A stretch of 48,516 nucleotides of DNA, taken from assembly GCA_002418825.1 (NCBI GenBank), contig DIEW01000003.1, positions 34,521 to 83,036 of the forward strand, given 5' to 3'. Every line of letters begins with the position of its first letter. The first letter of the stretch is position 1. A program made the position numbers and the translations under genes. The stretch comes from Syntrophaceae bacterium UBA5764 (GTDB lineage: Bacteria; Desulfobacterota; Syntrophia; Syntrophales; Smithellaceae). Shown here piece after piece: positions 15,365 through 24,028 of the stretch. A model generated the notes under the pieces. That model was not told the DNA's origin. It worked only from the letters and a program-made list of their open reading frames with translations, and did no database searches.

Positions 15365-15393
15365 TTGACAAGCGAAATTTTAATGCCCATAAA
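15365..15393 (+). promoter_or_regulatory. Candidate promoter of the MORN-repeat gene
   Basis: TTGACA (15365-15370), 17-bp spacer, CATAAA (15388-15393), about 70 bp before the gene. The rest of the divergent intergenic stretch 15209-15364 is AT-rich and shows nothing else recognisable. Confidence 0.6.
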
Positions 15394-15462
15394 AAAACCA
15401 CTGTCTGTCTCTGGTGTTTTAAATGAAGAATGCACCCTTAAAATGTCCGGCTCGTGTCACAC

Positions 15463-16128
15463 ATGAATAAACCAGTTTCCACGCCACAAGAAAAAATATC
15501 TTTTTTCCCCAGCGGAAACATAAAGGAAAAAAAATATGTGCTGAGAGGAAAGCTGGAAGGAGAATATACTTCTTATTACAATAGCGGGCAAATAATGGTG
15601 CGTCTGCATTTTGTTCGTGGCAAAAAACACGGTGAGGCCGTTAGCTATTATCCCAACGGGCAAATAAGAGAGCAAGCTTGCTTTCACAATGATAAAATGG
15701 ACGGTCCCTATATTTCTTATTATGAAAACGGCCATATTCGAGAAGAAGAAAATTACAAAACGGGTAAACTCCACGGCCGCTATCGGCGTTATTATAAAAC
15801 CGGTGAGTTAAGGACAGAAGAAAATTTTAAAAACGGAAAGTTCGACGGCGAATATGTTTGTTACTACAAAAACGGTCAGATTAAAGAAAAAGGACATTTT
15901 ATAAATGACAAGCGCCACGGAGAATATATCGCTTATCTTAAAAACGGACAGATTAAAGAACGCGCCGTTTATCAAAACGGAAATCTTGTGGGAAAGTTTT
16001 TTTCTTTCAACGGCAAAACAAGCGAAACAGAGGAAACAAATACTGATAATCCAGAAAACATTTGGGAGGAAAAAGACATCGCGGATTTGCTGAAAGATCT
16101 GGCCAATTTTGATAAAATCAATAATTAA
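15463..16128 (+). CDS. MORN-repeat-variant (YwqK-like) protein
   Basis: A hydrophilic protein built of about seven repeats of roughly 23 residues, each with the pattern G-K-hG-x-Y-x-x-Y-Y-x-N-G-Q-I-x-E (for example GEAVSYYPNGQIREQA and GEYVCYYKNGQIKEKG). It ends in an acidic tail (EEKDIADLLKDLANF). No signal peptide or membrane helix is visible, so it is probably cytoplasmic. YwqK-type proteins are sometimes annotated as antitoxins, but no toxin gene is adjacent and the repeats suggest a binding scaffold. The start is uncertain: GTG 15454 is in frame and neither start has a good ribosome-binding site. A universal stress protein gene follows after 23 nt. Confidence 0.8.
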   Translation: MNKPVSTPQEKISFFPSGNIKEKKYVLRGKLEGEYTSYYNSGQIMVRLHFVRGKKHGEAVSYYPNGQIREQACFHNDKMDGPYISYYENGHIREEENYKTGKLHGRYRRYYKTGELRTEENFKNGKFDGEYVCYYKNGQIKEKGHFINDKRHGEYIAYLKNGQIKERAVYQNGNLVGKFFSFNGKTSETEETNTDNPENIWEEKDIADLLKDLANFDKINN

Positions 16129-16151
16129 CCTCTATCAGAGGAAAGCGGGTT

Positions 16152-16991
16152 ATGATCAGTAAAATCCTCATTCCAGTCGACGGCTCGACAAACAGCTTTA
16201 AGGCACTAGAATATGGAATTTATATCGCCCGAATACTGGAAGCCTCTTTAATCGGCGTGCATGTGGTTGATGTTAACCTGATTCAGGGTCCCGTATTGAC
16301 CGATATTTCCGGCTCTGTCGGTATGCCTCCGTACGACGGATACTTCGAGGCTATTGAAACTTCTCTCAGCGAAAAAGCAGATTTTATTTTAAAAGACTTT
16401 AGCCATCGTTGCCGGCATGAAGGGATCAAGGCTGAAACAAAAAAATCAATCGGAAAAATCAGCCAAGTAATCATCGAAGAGGGACAAAACGCCGATCTGA
16501 TTGTCATGGCGAAAAAAGGAGAGCACTTTCATCTTAAGGAAGGCGGGCTTCTCGGCTCGGTAGCCGAAGCCGTCGTCCGCAATTCCGGTAAGCCCGTAAT
16601 GATTACACCCGAAAATTTTTTGGAAATAGAAAGCATGGGAGTCGCTTACGACGGAAGCGATCCGGCAAAAAAAGCGCTTAAACTTTCTCTTGATTTATCA
16701 GAAAACACGGCATGGCCTCTGACCGCGGTTATTATTTCATCCGATTCACAAAAGTCAGCAGCATTGGCTAACGAAGTGGAAGATATGCTGGAAAACCATT
16801 CCGCCGATTGCGCAATAATTCTTTTACAGGGAAAAGAAACGGAGGAAATTCTTAACTACATCAAAGAGGGCTCCGTAGAATTGATGGTCATGGGAGCATT
16901 CGGTCACAACCGTCTTCGCTCGCTGATTTTAGGCAGCACAACTTCTCAGGTTATCCAGAAAAGTCCCATCCCCGTATTGTTGACGCGCTGA
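16152..16991 (+). CDS. Universal stress protein, tandem UspA domains
   Basis: Two Usp folds in one 279-residue cytoplasmic chain. The first (about 1-155) begins MISKILIPVDGSTNSFKALEY; the second (about 158-279) ends with the ATP-binding signature VMGAFGHNRLRSLILGSTTSQVI, matching the G-x2-G-x9-G-S/T pattern. In the first domain the equivalent region (VMAKKGEHFHLKEGGLLGSVAEAVV) departs from it, so ATP binding may be confined to the second. Such proteins help survival in energy limitation and stress. It is probably co-transcribed with the MORN protein; the stop lies 6 nt from the convergent surE stop. Confidence 0.9.
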   Translation: MISKILIPVDGSTNSFKALEYGIYIARILEASLIGVHVVDVNLIQGPVLTDISGSVGMPPYDGYFEAIETSLSEKADFILKDFSHRCRHEGIKAETKKSIGKISQVIIEEGQNADLIVMAKKGEHFHLKEGGLLGSVAEAVVRNSGKPVMITPENFLEIESMGVAYDGSDPAKKALKLSLDLSENTAWPLTAVIISSDSQKSAALANEVEDMLENHSADCAIILLQGKETEEILNYIKEGSVELMVMGAFGHNRLRSLILGSTTSQVIQKSPIPVLLTR

Positions 16992-16997
16992 TTTCCT

Positions 16998-17768
16998 TTA
17001 AACTTTGCACAAATGACTCTGAGAAACAGTTTTTTGCAAGTAATCCAGCAAGTCATATCTTGTCAAATCATATTGAATCGGGGTGATGGTGATAAAACCT
17101 GAAGCTAAGGCATTAACATCCGTAGCTGTTTTTTCCGCTGTAGATTTATACTCACCGGAAACCCAGTAATAGATATTTTCTCTCGGATCCACTCGTTTTT
17201 CAAACGCTTCAATAATGTTGTCCTTTCCCTGTTTAACGACGACTACCCCTTTGATTTCTTCGGCAGGCAGACAGGGAACATTAACGTTGATGGCGCTGCC
17301 CCGCAGTATCGGATTCTCCAAAATGAGCTTAACCATTTTTCGGGCAAACTTTGCCGCATAGGTAAAATCAGCTTCTTTGTGCGTATCAAGGGAAATAGCC
17401 AAGGAAGGAATGCCCATAATGGCCGCCTCCGTGGCTGCGGAAACAGTCCCGGAATAAATAATGTTAATACCAGCATTTGAGCCTCGGTTGATCCCGGAAA
17501 TAACCAGTCCCACCGGTTTTTGGGCCAGTTCTTTAACTCCTATTTTGACGCAATCCGCCGGTGTGCCGTATACGGCATAACCCAAAAAATTATTGTTTTT
17601 TGTCGCACGACGCACCATCAGGGGACGAAAAATCGTCACCGCGTGACCGACAGCGCTTTGCTCTATTTCCGGCGCGACAATTAAACATTCCGCATCATGA
17701 GAAAGCTCTTCATAAAGAGCACTCAATCCTTTGGCATAAATTCCATCATCATTGGTCAACAAAAACAT
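16998..17768 (-). CDS. surE: 5'/3'-nucleotidase SurE
   Basis: Metal-dependent phosphatase of nucleoside monophosphates, linked with stationary-phase survival. The acidic N-terminal motif LLTNDDGIYAKGL supplies the metal ligands. GTPADCVKIG and SGINRGSNAGINIIYSGTVSAATEA are the SurE signatures, and length (256 aa) is standard. It is the last gene of an apparent operon: phospholipase D-like protein, LpoA-like lipoprotein, surE. Confidence 0.96.
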   Translation of the reverse strand: MFLLTNDDGIYAKGLSALYEELSHDAECLIVAPEIEQSAVGHAVTIFRPLMVRRATKNNNFLGYAVYGTPADCVKIGVKELAQKPVGLVISGINRGSNAGINIIYSGTVSAATEAAIMGIPSLAISLDTHKEADFTYAAKFARKMVKLILENPILRGSAINVNVPCLPAEEIKGVVVVKQGKDNIIEAFEKRVDPRENIYYWVSGEYKSTAEKTATDVNALASGFITITPIQYDLTRYDLLDYLQKTVSQSHLCKV

Positions 17769-17802
17769 CTTTTTCGCAACCTATTTTTTGCAATCTGTTG
17801 CT

Positions 17803-19059
17803 CTATTTCATCTGCTCGAGTTTTCCGTTTTTTATTTGCAAAATAAAAGGGGTTTTATGAGCAACACGGTCATAACCAAAAGAAACAGTGCCTGTAGCGC
17901 CATGATAGTTCTCCGTTCCCATTAAAGAGCTCACCAGTTCTTGGCGCGTCTGAATGCCTTTTGTTTCTATAGTATTGAAGATAATCCCCGCGGTATCATA
18001 GGCAAGTGCTTCAATGTTTTCCGGATCACGACCGTACGCCGTGTAATAAATATCTATAAAATCATTCGTTTCCCGGTAAAAAGCATATGGGAAAAAGCTG
18101 TCAACAAAAACCGCTCCTTCAAGATATTGCGCTCCTTTTTTGAGCAAATAAGGAGAATTCCACAAGCTCGTTCCCAATAATTTCACACCTCTCACGTCAT
18201 AAAAAGCCAGTTGAGATGCGATCAACTGGACTCGACGATAAGAATCCGGAATGAAAAGCGCTTCAAAATTGACTTCTATCCTTTTGGGAACCTCCGTTTT
18301 TTTTGCCGCACTTTTTTTTGCCACAGCTACCTGATTGTTAGTCAGTTTATTGATTTCGCTTGTAAAATCGGTCTGCTTCTTCCCATAAGGAATTACTCTT
18401 TCCACCTTGCCTCCCAGGCGCGCCACTTCTTCCCGGAATATTTTTATCATCTCTTGACCATAATCGTCATCGGGATACAAAGCTGAAAAAATTGCGCAAT
18501 TCATATCGTTGATTGCATAAGATACCACAGCTCGAACTTGTTGTGTCGGCGTCAAAAAATGCTGGAAAACATATTCACTGCCAAGTGATACCCCTTCTTT
18601 TGAAGTGATTAAAATCAGGGGCACTCTCGCTTTTTCCGCTTCACGTGCAGCCTCAAGGGCCTCTGCCGTTCCGGTAACAGCGATAATTGCTATAACATTT
18701 TTTGTATTGGCCAAATGTTCGATAGCTGTTCTTGTCTCTTGGGGCAAACCGCGCGAATCTTGTACAATAACCTTCCATAAGGACTTGTTTTTTTCATCAA
18801 ACATTCCTGCTGAAAGTAAAATTGCATCCAGCGCTTTGTTTCCCAGCTCTGCATAGGGTCCGGACAAAGGCAAAACACACCCCAGCGCATAGCGGTCAAC
18901 TTCAGGAACAAGAAAGGGGCGATCGACTTCCGGTAGCTTTTCCATCTTTTCCGGTGGCACAATGATAGGCTCTCGAACAACTTTCGGCTTGGCGCAACAG
19001 GCAATAACCGCTATCAGCAGCAAAATAATTATTCTGGCAAATATTTCCAACCTCTTCAT
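17803..19059 (-). CDS. Periplasmic-binding-fold lipoprotein (LpoA/LppC-like)
   Basis: A 418-residue exported lipoprotein: basic N-terminus, hydrophobic stretch and lipobox VIAC (C21/C22), then a Leu/Ile/Val-binding-protein fold starting YALGCVLPLSGPYAELGNKALDAI. This fold is shared by ABC branched-chain amino-acid receptors and by LpoA-type activators of penicillin-binding proteins. No ABC permease or ATPase genes are adjacent, which favours the LpoA-like reading, but function is not settled. A lysine-rich insertion (VAVAKKSAAKKTEVPKR) lies about two thirds along. Its ATG overlaps the stop of the phospholipase D-like gene (ATGA). Confidence 0.82.
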   Translation of the reverse strand: MKRLEIFARIIILLLIAVIACCAKPKVVREPIIVPPEKMEKLPEVDRPFLVPEVDRYALGCVLPLSGPYAELGNKALDAILLSAGMFDEKNKSLWKVIVQDSRGLPQETRTAIEHLANTKNVIAIIAVTGTAEALEAAREAEKARVPLILITSKEGVSLGSEYVFQHFLTPTQQVRAVVSYAINDMNCAIFSALYPDDDYGQEMIKIFREEVARLGGKVERVIPYGKKQTDFTSEINKLTNNQVAVAKKSAAKKTEVPKRIEVNFEALFIPDSYRRVQLIASQLAFYDVRGVKLLGTSLWNSPYLLKKGAQYLEGAVFVDSFFPYAFYRETNDFIDIYYTAYGRDPENIEALAYDTAGIIFNTIETKGIQTRQELVSSLMGTENYHGATGTVSFGYDRVAHKTPFILQIKNGKLEQMK

Positions 19060-19658
19060 TTTGCCTCCTCGATAATCGACAATATGTAATCGCGTGCTTC
19101 TCTTGCCAAAACATCATTTTCCATCAATAATGATATCTCATTATTATACTTCAGGGCGGATTGTGTCAAATTATGACTACCCAGAATAACCACACGCTGA
19201 TCAATGACAATGAGTTTGGTATGCGTCATTTTTTTGGGAGAATCCATATAAACAACAGCGCCTCTTTCTTCGAGAAGTTTTTTCGCCTTGCGGTTTTGCA
19301 CGCTCAAATCATCGTTGAGATTGCCTGTATCTTCCAGAATAACTTTGACTTTTACTCCTCTTTTCACGGCAGAGAATAATTTAGCCAAAATCCGGTCAGG
19401 ATAACTGGTTTCATGTATGCCGACACGAAAAGAAAACATGGATATAAATATTTCCTCCCGCGCCTCATCAATTGCTTTGAGCAGCGCGGGGAAAAAATCC
19501 GCATTTTTCAGCACGACAAACGAGCATCCGGATTCCTTGACAGCATCCGGCTTTCTTCCGCTGGCGACGGCGGTTATCGCAAAGATAAAAATCAGCAAAA
19601 AAATAAAATGAGAGGCTACTATTTTGTTTCGCATCAGCAAAATCTTTCTCTTAATCAT
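19056..19658 (-). CDS. Exported phospholipase D-like protein (single HKD motif)
   Basis: A 200-residue protein with an N-terminal signal or anchor (HFIFLLIFIFAITAVASG) and one PLD domain: HTKLIVIDQRVVILGSHNLTQSALKYNNE holds the HxK...GS-N catalytic set. A single HKD suggests a homodimer, as in Nuc-type nucleases and small PLD phosphodiesterases; the substrate may be DNA or phospholipid. The ATG at 19658 lacks a clear ribosome-binding site; the ATG eight codons later (19634) is an alternative. First gene of the operon ending in surE. Confidence 0.85.
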   Translation of the reverse strand: MIKRKILLMRNKIVASHFIFLLIFIFAITAVASGRKPDAVKESGCSFVVLKNADFFPALLKAIDEAREEIFISMFSFRVGIHETSYPDRILAKLFSAVKRGVKVKVILEDTGNLNDDLSVQNRKAKKLLEERGAVVYMDSPKKMTHTKLIVIDQRVVILGSHNLTQSALKYNNEISLLMENDVLAREARDYILSIIEEAK

Positions 19659-19702
19659 TTTATAATTTATTTTATATCATTTCCAATCCCCGGTCGACAC
19701 AA

Positions 19703-19738
19703 AAAAGCCCGAAACAATTTAAATTATTCCGGGCTTTT
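19703..19738 (-). terminator. Intrinsic terminator downstream of dnaK
   Basis: AAAGCCCG and CGGGCTTT, extended by CAATTT/AAATTATT, form a stem with T runs on both strands. It lies 14 nt after the dnaK stop (minus strand). Confidence 0.88.
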
Positions 19739-19751
19739 TGGCAAATATCGA

Positions 19752-21674
19752 TTACTTTACTTCTTCAAAATCTGCATCGACGACATCATCATCTTTTTTC
19801 CCGGAAGCCTGTTCCGCGCCGGTCTGCTGTTGTGCGCCTTCTCCCCCGGACGGTCCGCCAGGCCCGCCGGCGGTTTTTGCATACATCGCTTCCGCCAGTT
19901 TATGGGAAGCGCTCATTAGTTCATCCTGCGCTTTTTTGATCGCTTGAATGTCATCTCCCTCCATAGCTTTCTTGGTTTTGTTTATTGTGTCTTCAATTCT
20001 GGATTTTTCCGACGCATCTATCTTATCACCAAATTCCTTAATATTTTTTTCCACGCTGTAAATCATGGAATCAGCCTGATTTCTTGCTTCAATCAATTCT
20101 TTGCGCCGCTTGTCTTCTTCCGCGTGCTGCTCCGCTTCGCGCACCAACTTCTGAATTTCTTCTTCGGTCAAACCGCTGGAAGCGGTAATCTTAATACTCT
20201 GTTCCTTTCCCGTGCCCAGGTCCTTCGCGCTAACATGCACGATGCCGTTGGCATCAATATCAAAAGCCACTTCAATTTGCGGCACGCCGCGCGGTGCGGG
20301 CGGTATACCCACCAATTCAAATCTTCCCAGCGTTCTGTTGTCCGCCGCCATCTGACGCTCACCTTGTAAAACATGGATGCTCACGGCTGGCTGATTATCC
20401 GCCGCTGTGGAAAAAATCTGGCTTTTTTTCGTGGGTATGGTCGTATTCTTTTCGATTAACCTGGTCATAACGCCACCCAGAGTTTCAATACCGAGCGAAA
20501 GCGGCGTCACGTCAAGCAATAAAACATCTTTAACATCTCCGGCCAAAACACCGCCTTGAATGGCGGCGCCTACAGCGACCACTTCGTCCGGGTTAACTCC
20601 TTTATGCGGGTCTTTGCCAAAAATCTCTTTGACTTTCTGCTGCACACGCGGCATACGGGTCATGCCACCCACAAGAATGACTTCATCAATGTCTTTTGCG
20701 GACAAATTTGCATCTTTGAGCGCGGTCTGACAGGGGCCAACAACTTTTTCAATCAGATCTTCCACCAGCGATTCCAGTTTGGCTCGTGTAAGTTTGATAT
20801 TCATATGCTTCGGACCGGAGGCGTCAGCGGTAATAAAAGGCAGGTTAATATCCGTTTCCATAGCCGTGGAAAGTTCCATTTTGGCTTTTTCCGCCGCTTC
20901 TTTCAGTCTCTGCAGTGCCATCTTGTCGTTTCTTAAATCAATGCCCTGGTCTTTTTTAAATTCGGCGACAAGATAATCCATCACGCGCTGGTCAAAATCT
21001 TCGCCACCAAGATGGGTATCGCCGTTGGTGGATTTAACTTCAAAAACACCGTCACCCAATTCCAGAATGGAGATATCGAAGGTACCGCCGCCAAGATCGA
21101 ATACGGCTATCTTTTCATCTTTTTTCTTATCCAGGCCGTAAGCCAACGCCGCCGCCGTTGGTTCATTAATAATGCGCATAACATTCAACCCGGCAATACG
21201 GCCGGCATCTTTGGTCGCCTGCCTCTGCGAATCATTAAAATAAGCCGGAACGGTAATTACTGCGTTCGTTATTTTTTCGCCCAGATAATCCTCTGCCGTT
21301 TGTTTCATTTTGGTCAAAATCATAGCGGATATTTCGGCGGGCGAATAATTTTTACCCCGCACTGTTACCTGCGCATCGCCGTTGGATGCTTCCGTTATTT
21401 TATAAGGACTGATTTTAACATCGTACTGGACTTCCTTGGAGTTAAATTTTCTGCCGATAAGTCTTTTAACGGCATAAACCGTATTTTCCGAATTGGTTAC
21501 GGCCTGCCTTTTGGCCACCTGTCCCACCAATCTCTCTCCACTTTCCGTTATGGCAATGATCGACGGAGTAGTGCGGTTTCCCTCTTGGTTGGCAATAACT
21601 ACCGGATCCCCTCCTTCCATAACAGCCACACAAGAGTTCGTTGTTCCTAAGTCAATCCCAATAATCTTTCCCAT
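19752..21674 (-). CDS. dnaK: Hsp70 chaperone DnaK
   Basis: ATP-dependent folding chaperone in the cytoplasm. The nucleotide-binding domain starts MGKIIGIDLGTTNSCVAV, with IINEPTAAALAYGLDKK, VFDLGGGTFDISILELG and VILVGGMTRMPRVQ. The linker DVLLLDVTPLSLGIETLGG, the substrate-binding domain and a Gly/Gln-rich tail ending DADFEEVK follow. The 640-residue length is standard. grpE lies 11 nt upstream on the same strand; dnaJ is not adjacent. A terminator closes the unit. Confidence 0.98.
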   Translation of the reverse strand: MGKIIGIDLGTTNSCVAVMEGGDPVVIANQEGNRTTPSIIAITESGERLVGQVAKRQAVTNSENTVYAVKRLIGRKFNSKEVQYDVKISPYKITEASNGDAQVTVRGKNYSPAEISAMILTKMKQTAEDYLGEKITNAVITVPAYFNDSQRQATKDAGRIAGLNVMRIINEPTAAALAYGLDKKKDEKIAVFDLGGGTFDISILELGDGVFEVKSTNGDTHLGGEDFDQRVMDYLVAEFKKDQGIDLRNDKMALQRLKEAAEKAKMELSTAMETDINLPFITADASGPKHMNIKLTRAKLESLVEDLIEKVVGPCQTALKDANLSAKDIDEVILVGGMTRMPRVQQKVKEIFGKDPHKGVNPDEVVAVGAAIQGGVLAGDVKDVLLLDVTPLSLGIETLGGVMTRLIEKNTTIPTKKSQIFSTAADNQPAVSIHVLQGERQMAADNRTLGRFELVGIPPAPRGVPQIEVAFDIDANGIVHVSAKDLGTGKEQSIKITASSGLTEEEIQKLVREAEQHAEEDKRRKELIEARNQADSMIYSVEKNIKEFGDKIDASEKSRIEDTINKTKKAMEGDDIQAIKKAQDELMSASHKLAEAMYAKTAGGPGGPSGGEGAQQQTGAEQASGKKDDDVVDADFEEVK

Positions 21675-21685
21675 TTTTTACCTCC

Positions 21686-22273
21686 TTATTCTCCATTATC
21701 CGCTTCTTTAGCATTTATATCGTTACTTTCTTTGTTGGTTTTTTTGCACACACACACTTTCGAAGGTCTCAACAATCTTCCGTTGAGCAAATAACCGGTG
21801 GCGATTTCATTGATCACCTGATTTTCTTCATGCTCGTCACTGTGCATTTGCATCATCGCCTCATGATAATTCGGGTCAAACTCAACTCCGGTGCTTTCAA
21901 TTTTTTCTACACCGTGCTTTTTCAGACAGCATAAAAGTTGTTCCTGTATCAATTTGATACCTTCCTTAAATTTTTCCACCTCTTCCGAACCGATGTGCTC
22001 CATCGCCCTGTCCAGGCTGTCCATAAACGGCAGAATATCTTTAATTAATTCTTCATTGGCGTATTTGATTGTTTCCGCCTTACTCTTGGCCATTCTCTTT
22101 TTATAGTTATCGAATTCTGCCGCTATGCGAAGATATCGGTCATAATTGTCTGCTGCCTCTTTTTCCTTCTCCTGCAATTTTGTTTTAAGCTCTTCTGCTT
22201 GAACATCGGCAATTTCCGACACCATTTCATCATGCTTGCTGTTTTTCGCTGTTTGTTCTTTTTTCGTTTTCAA
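21686..22273 (-). CDS. grpE: Nucleotide exchange factor GrpE
   Basis: DnaK co-chaperone that releases ADP. A long N-terminal charged coiled coil (ELKTKLQEKEKEAADNYDRYLRIAAEFDNYKKRM) leads to the family's C-terminal beta domain, with MDSLDRAMEH, GVEFDPNYHEAMMQM, EENQVINEIATGYLLNGRLLRPSKVCV. The 195-residue length is typical. The order gmhA-grpE-dnaK, with gaps of 19 and 11 nt, implies one transcript. Confidence 0.96.
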   Translation of the reverse strand: MKTKKEQTAKNSKHDEMVSEIADVQAEELKTKLQEKEKEAADNYDRYLRIAAEFDNYKKRMAKSKAETIKYANEELIKDILPFMDSLDRAMEHIGSEEVEKFKEGIKLIQEQLLCCLKKHGVEKIESTGVEFDPNYHEAMMQMHSDEHEENQVINEIATGYLLNGRLLRPSKVCVCKKTNKESNDINAKEADNGE

Positions 22274-22292
22274 CTCAACCTCATAAATCCCT

Positions 22293-22877
22293 TTATTTTA
22301 AATCAGGCTTTTGAAAAAGCTTTATATCCACAAGTTCGCAAATAACATGGCCGGCGGTAATGTGAGCTTCCTGGATGCGTGCTGTACTTGAGGACGACGC
22401 ATGAATGGAAAAGTCAACCATCTTGGCCATTGTTCCCCCGTCTTTACCGGTAAAAGCAACGGTCACTAATCCCATTTTCTTGGCCATCTCCAATCCCTTG
22501 AGAACATTGCTTGAATGGCCGCTGGTGCTCATCCCCCAGGCTATATCGCCAGCCTGACCTATAGCCCTGATCTGTTTGCTGAAGATATCGGAAAAATCAT
22601 AATCATTACCTATACTGGTAATAATGGACGTATCAGTCGTCAATGCTATTGCCGGTAACGGAGGTCGTTCTATTACAAAACGATTGACAAATTCCGCGGC
22701 AATATGCTGGGCGTCGGCGGCGGAACCTCCATTACCGAAAATTAATATTTTATTTCCTGCTTTTAGAGCAGCGGTGATGGCATCAATAAGTTCCACCAGT
22801 TTATTCAAATTCTCATTCAAGAAAGCTTCCTTAACACGTACGCTTTCTTTAAATATTTTTACTATATGATCTTGCAT
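22293..22877 (-). CDS. gmhA: SIS-domain phosphosugar isomerase, GmhA-like
   Basis: Predicted sedoheptulose-7-phosphate isomerase, first step towards heptose for lipopolysaccharide. The SIS fold shows KILIFGNGGSAADAQHIAAEF, WGMSTSGHSSNVLKGLEMAK, FTGKDGGTMAKMVDFSI and a C-terminal IQEAHITAGHVICELVD with the conserved Glu/His. ATG 22877 (MQDHIVKIF) follows AGGT; a TTG four codons upstream is less likely. It heads the grpE-dnaK transcript, an unusual partner for chaperone genes. A DiaA-type role cannot be excluded. Confidence 0.88.
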   Translation of the reverse strand: MQDHIVKIFKESVRVKEAFLNENLNKLVELIDAITAALKAGNKILIFGNGGSAADAQHIAAEFVNRFVIERPPLPAIALTTDTSIITSIGNDYDFSDIFSKQIRAIGQAGDIAWGMSTSGHSSNVLKGLEMAKKMGLVTVAFTGKDGGTMAKMVDFSIHASSSSTARIQEAHITAGHVICELVDIKLFQKPDLK

Positions 22878-22923
22878 AGATACCTGCAATTACATCCAAT
22901 AATCACGCTTTCAAATCGAACTT

Positions 22924-22952
22924 AATATATTTACAGGTATTTAACCTGTCAA
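22924..22952 (-). promoter_or_regulatory. Promoter with embedded operator-like palindrome, gmhA-grpE-dnaK
   Basis: Minus-strand TTGACA (22952-22947), 17-bp spacer, TATATT (22929-22924). A perfect inverted repeat ACAGGT-N5-ACCTGT (22933-22949) fills most of the spacer and overlaps the -35, a typical repressor position. It is not the CIRCE element of HrcA. Confidence 0.8.
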
Positions 22953-23040
22953 GGGCACTGAGAAATATTTTATCATCATGTGAAATCGGGGGAAAAAGAA
23001 AAAATGCCATAAGTCGTCGACAAACCATTCCCGGCGGACC

Positions 23041-23068
23041 TTGACAAAAAAAATTTCATAAATATCTT
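23041..23068 (+). promoter_or_regulatory. Candidate promoter of the hsp20 cluster
   Basis: TTGACA (23041-23046), 16-bp spacer, TATCTT (23063-23068). The CCTTGAC start resembles a sigma32 -35 as well, but no convincing heat-shock -10 (CCCAT) is seen, so the sigma factor is undecided. Confidence 0.55.
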
Positions 23069-23143
23069 CTAAATAAGAAGAGGAAAATAAATAATAATAG
23101 CAACTGCTTATCGTAATTCACCATCAAGAAAGGAGGAAAACTT

Positions 23144-23584
23144 ATGTTTGCGCCAAGTTTTTGGAGAATGAGAAAATTTAGCGACAGTATTCCGGAAATC
23201 TTGCGTCTGCAACAGGAAATGAACAGACTATTTTCCAGCGTTGGCGAAAGCACGACGATCGATTACCCGGCAATAAATGTTTGGGAAAAAAATGGTGTCG
23301 CATTGGTAACAGCCGAGCTGCCGGGTATGAGCGCTGAAAATATCGATATATCCGTTGCGGATAATACCTTGACGCTTTCCGGGATAAAAAAAACGCAAGA
23401 CCTGAAAGAGGGAGAAAACTATCTGAGGCAAGAAAGAATTCCGGGAAGTTTTCAGCGTAGCATACAATTGTCTTTCCGCGTAAATCAAAAGGACATCGAA
23501 GCTAGGTATGAAAAAGGCGTTTTAACAATTGTTCTACCCAGGGAAAAGGAAGACTTGCCGAAAAAAATCAAGATTAATGCGTAA
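23144..23584 (+). CDS. Small heat-shock protein Hsp20, copy 1
   Basis: ATP-independent holdase of the alpha-crystallin family, 146 residues. A short N-terminal arm precedes the crystallin domain (about 45-140): YPAINVWEKNGVALVTAELPGMSAENIDISV, then ARYEKGVLTIVLPRE, which carries the A-x-x-x-x-G-V-L signature, and a short C-terminal IKINA tail with the I-x-I anchor motif. AGAAAGGAGG precedes the ATG. First of three tandem paralogues, divergent from gmhA-grpE-dnaK. Confidence 0.94.
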   Translation: MFAPSFWRMRKFSDSIPEILRLQQEMNRLFSSVGESTTIDYPAINVWEKNGVALVTAELPGMSAENIDISVADNTLTLSGIKKTQDLKEGENYLRQERIPGSFQRSIQLSFRVNQKDIEARYEKGVLTIVLPREKEDLPKKIKINA

Positions 23585-23602
23585 GAAAGGAGGCCAGTAT
23601 CT

Positions 23603-23995
23603 ATGCCGGAAAAAGATTCACAAAAAACAGAAAATGTAATGGTAGCAGAAAAAATCCGCAATGTAAAAACCTTCGTGCCACGCGTTGATATTTACGAAAC
23701 GAAAGATTCTATTTTTCTGATTGCCGACATGCCAGGCGTCGATGAAAACACCGTCGATGTTGAACTGGAAAAAAATATTTTGACCATCACTGGCAAGGTG
23801 GAAGACGGCATGTTAAAAAACCATACCCTCATATTTTCGGAATATGAGGTTGGTGATTATGAAAGATCTTTTACCTTGTCCGATGAAATAGACCGGGAAA
23901 AAATAAACGCGACGGTAAAGCAGGGAGTTTTGCGCCTGGAGTTGCCAAAAGCGGAAAAAATTAAACCAAAAAAAATTGCCATTAAGGCAGCATAA
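23603..23995 (+). CDS. Small heat-shock protein Hsp20, copy 2
   Basis: A 130-residue alpha-crystallin protein with a short, charged N-terminus and domain residues FVPRVDIYETKDSIFLIADMPGVDENTVDVELE and ATVKQGVLRLELPKAE, ending KKIAIKAA. It is clearly diverged from copies 1 and 3 and lacks the Phe/Arg-rich N-terminal arm, so it may be a partner subunit rather than a redundant copy. AGAAAGGAGG precedes its ATG; 18 nt separate it from copy 1. Confidence 0.93.
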   Translation: MPEKDSQKTENVMVAEKIRNVKTFVPRVDIYETKDSIFLIADMPGVDENTVDVELEKNILTITGKVEDGMLKNHTLIFSEYEVGDYERSFTLSDEIDREKINATVKQGVLRLELPKAEKIKPKKIAIKAA

Positions 23996-24028
23996 AAGCA
24001 ACCACCATAAGAAAGGAGGAACTAACCT

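Noticed and set aside
15384..15466. 27-codon upstream ORF ending in ATGA at the MORN gene start
   Set aside because: Coupling looks attractive, but there is no ribosome-binding site and the candidate -10 lies inside it, so it would not be transcribed in full.
15463..16128. MORN/YwqK protein as part of a toxin-antitoxin pair
   Set aside because: The neighbour is a universal stress protein, not a toxin; the label comes only from family naming.
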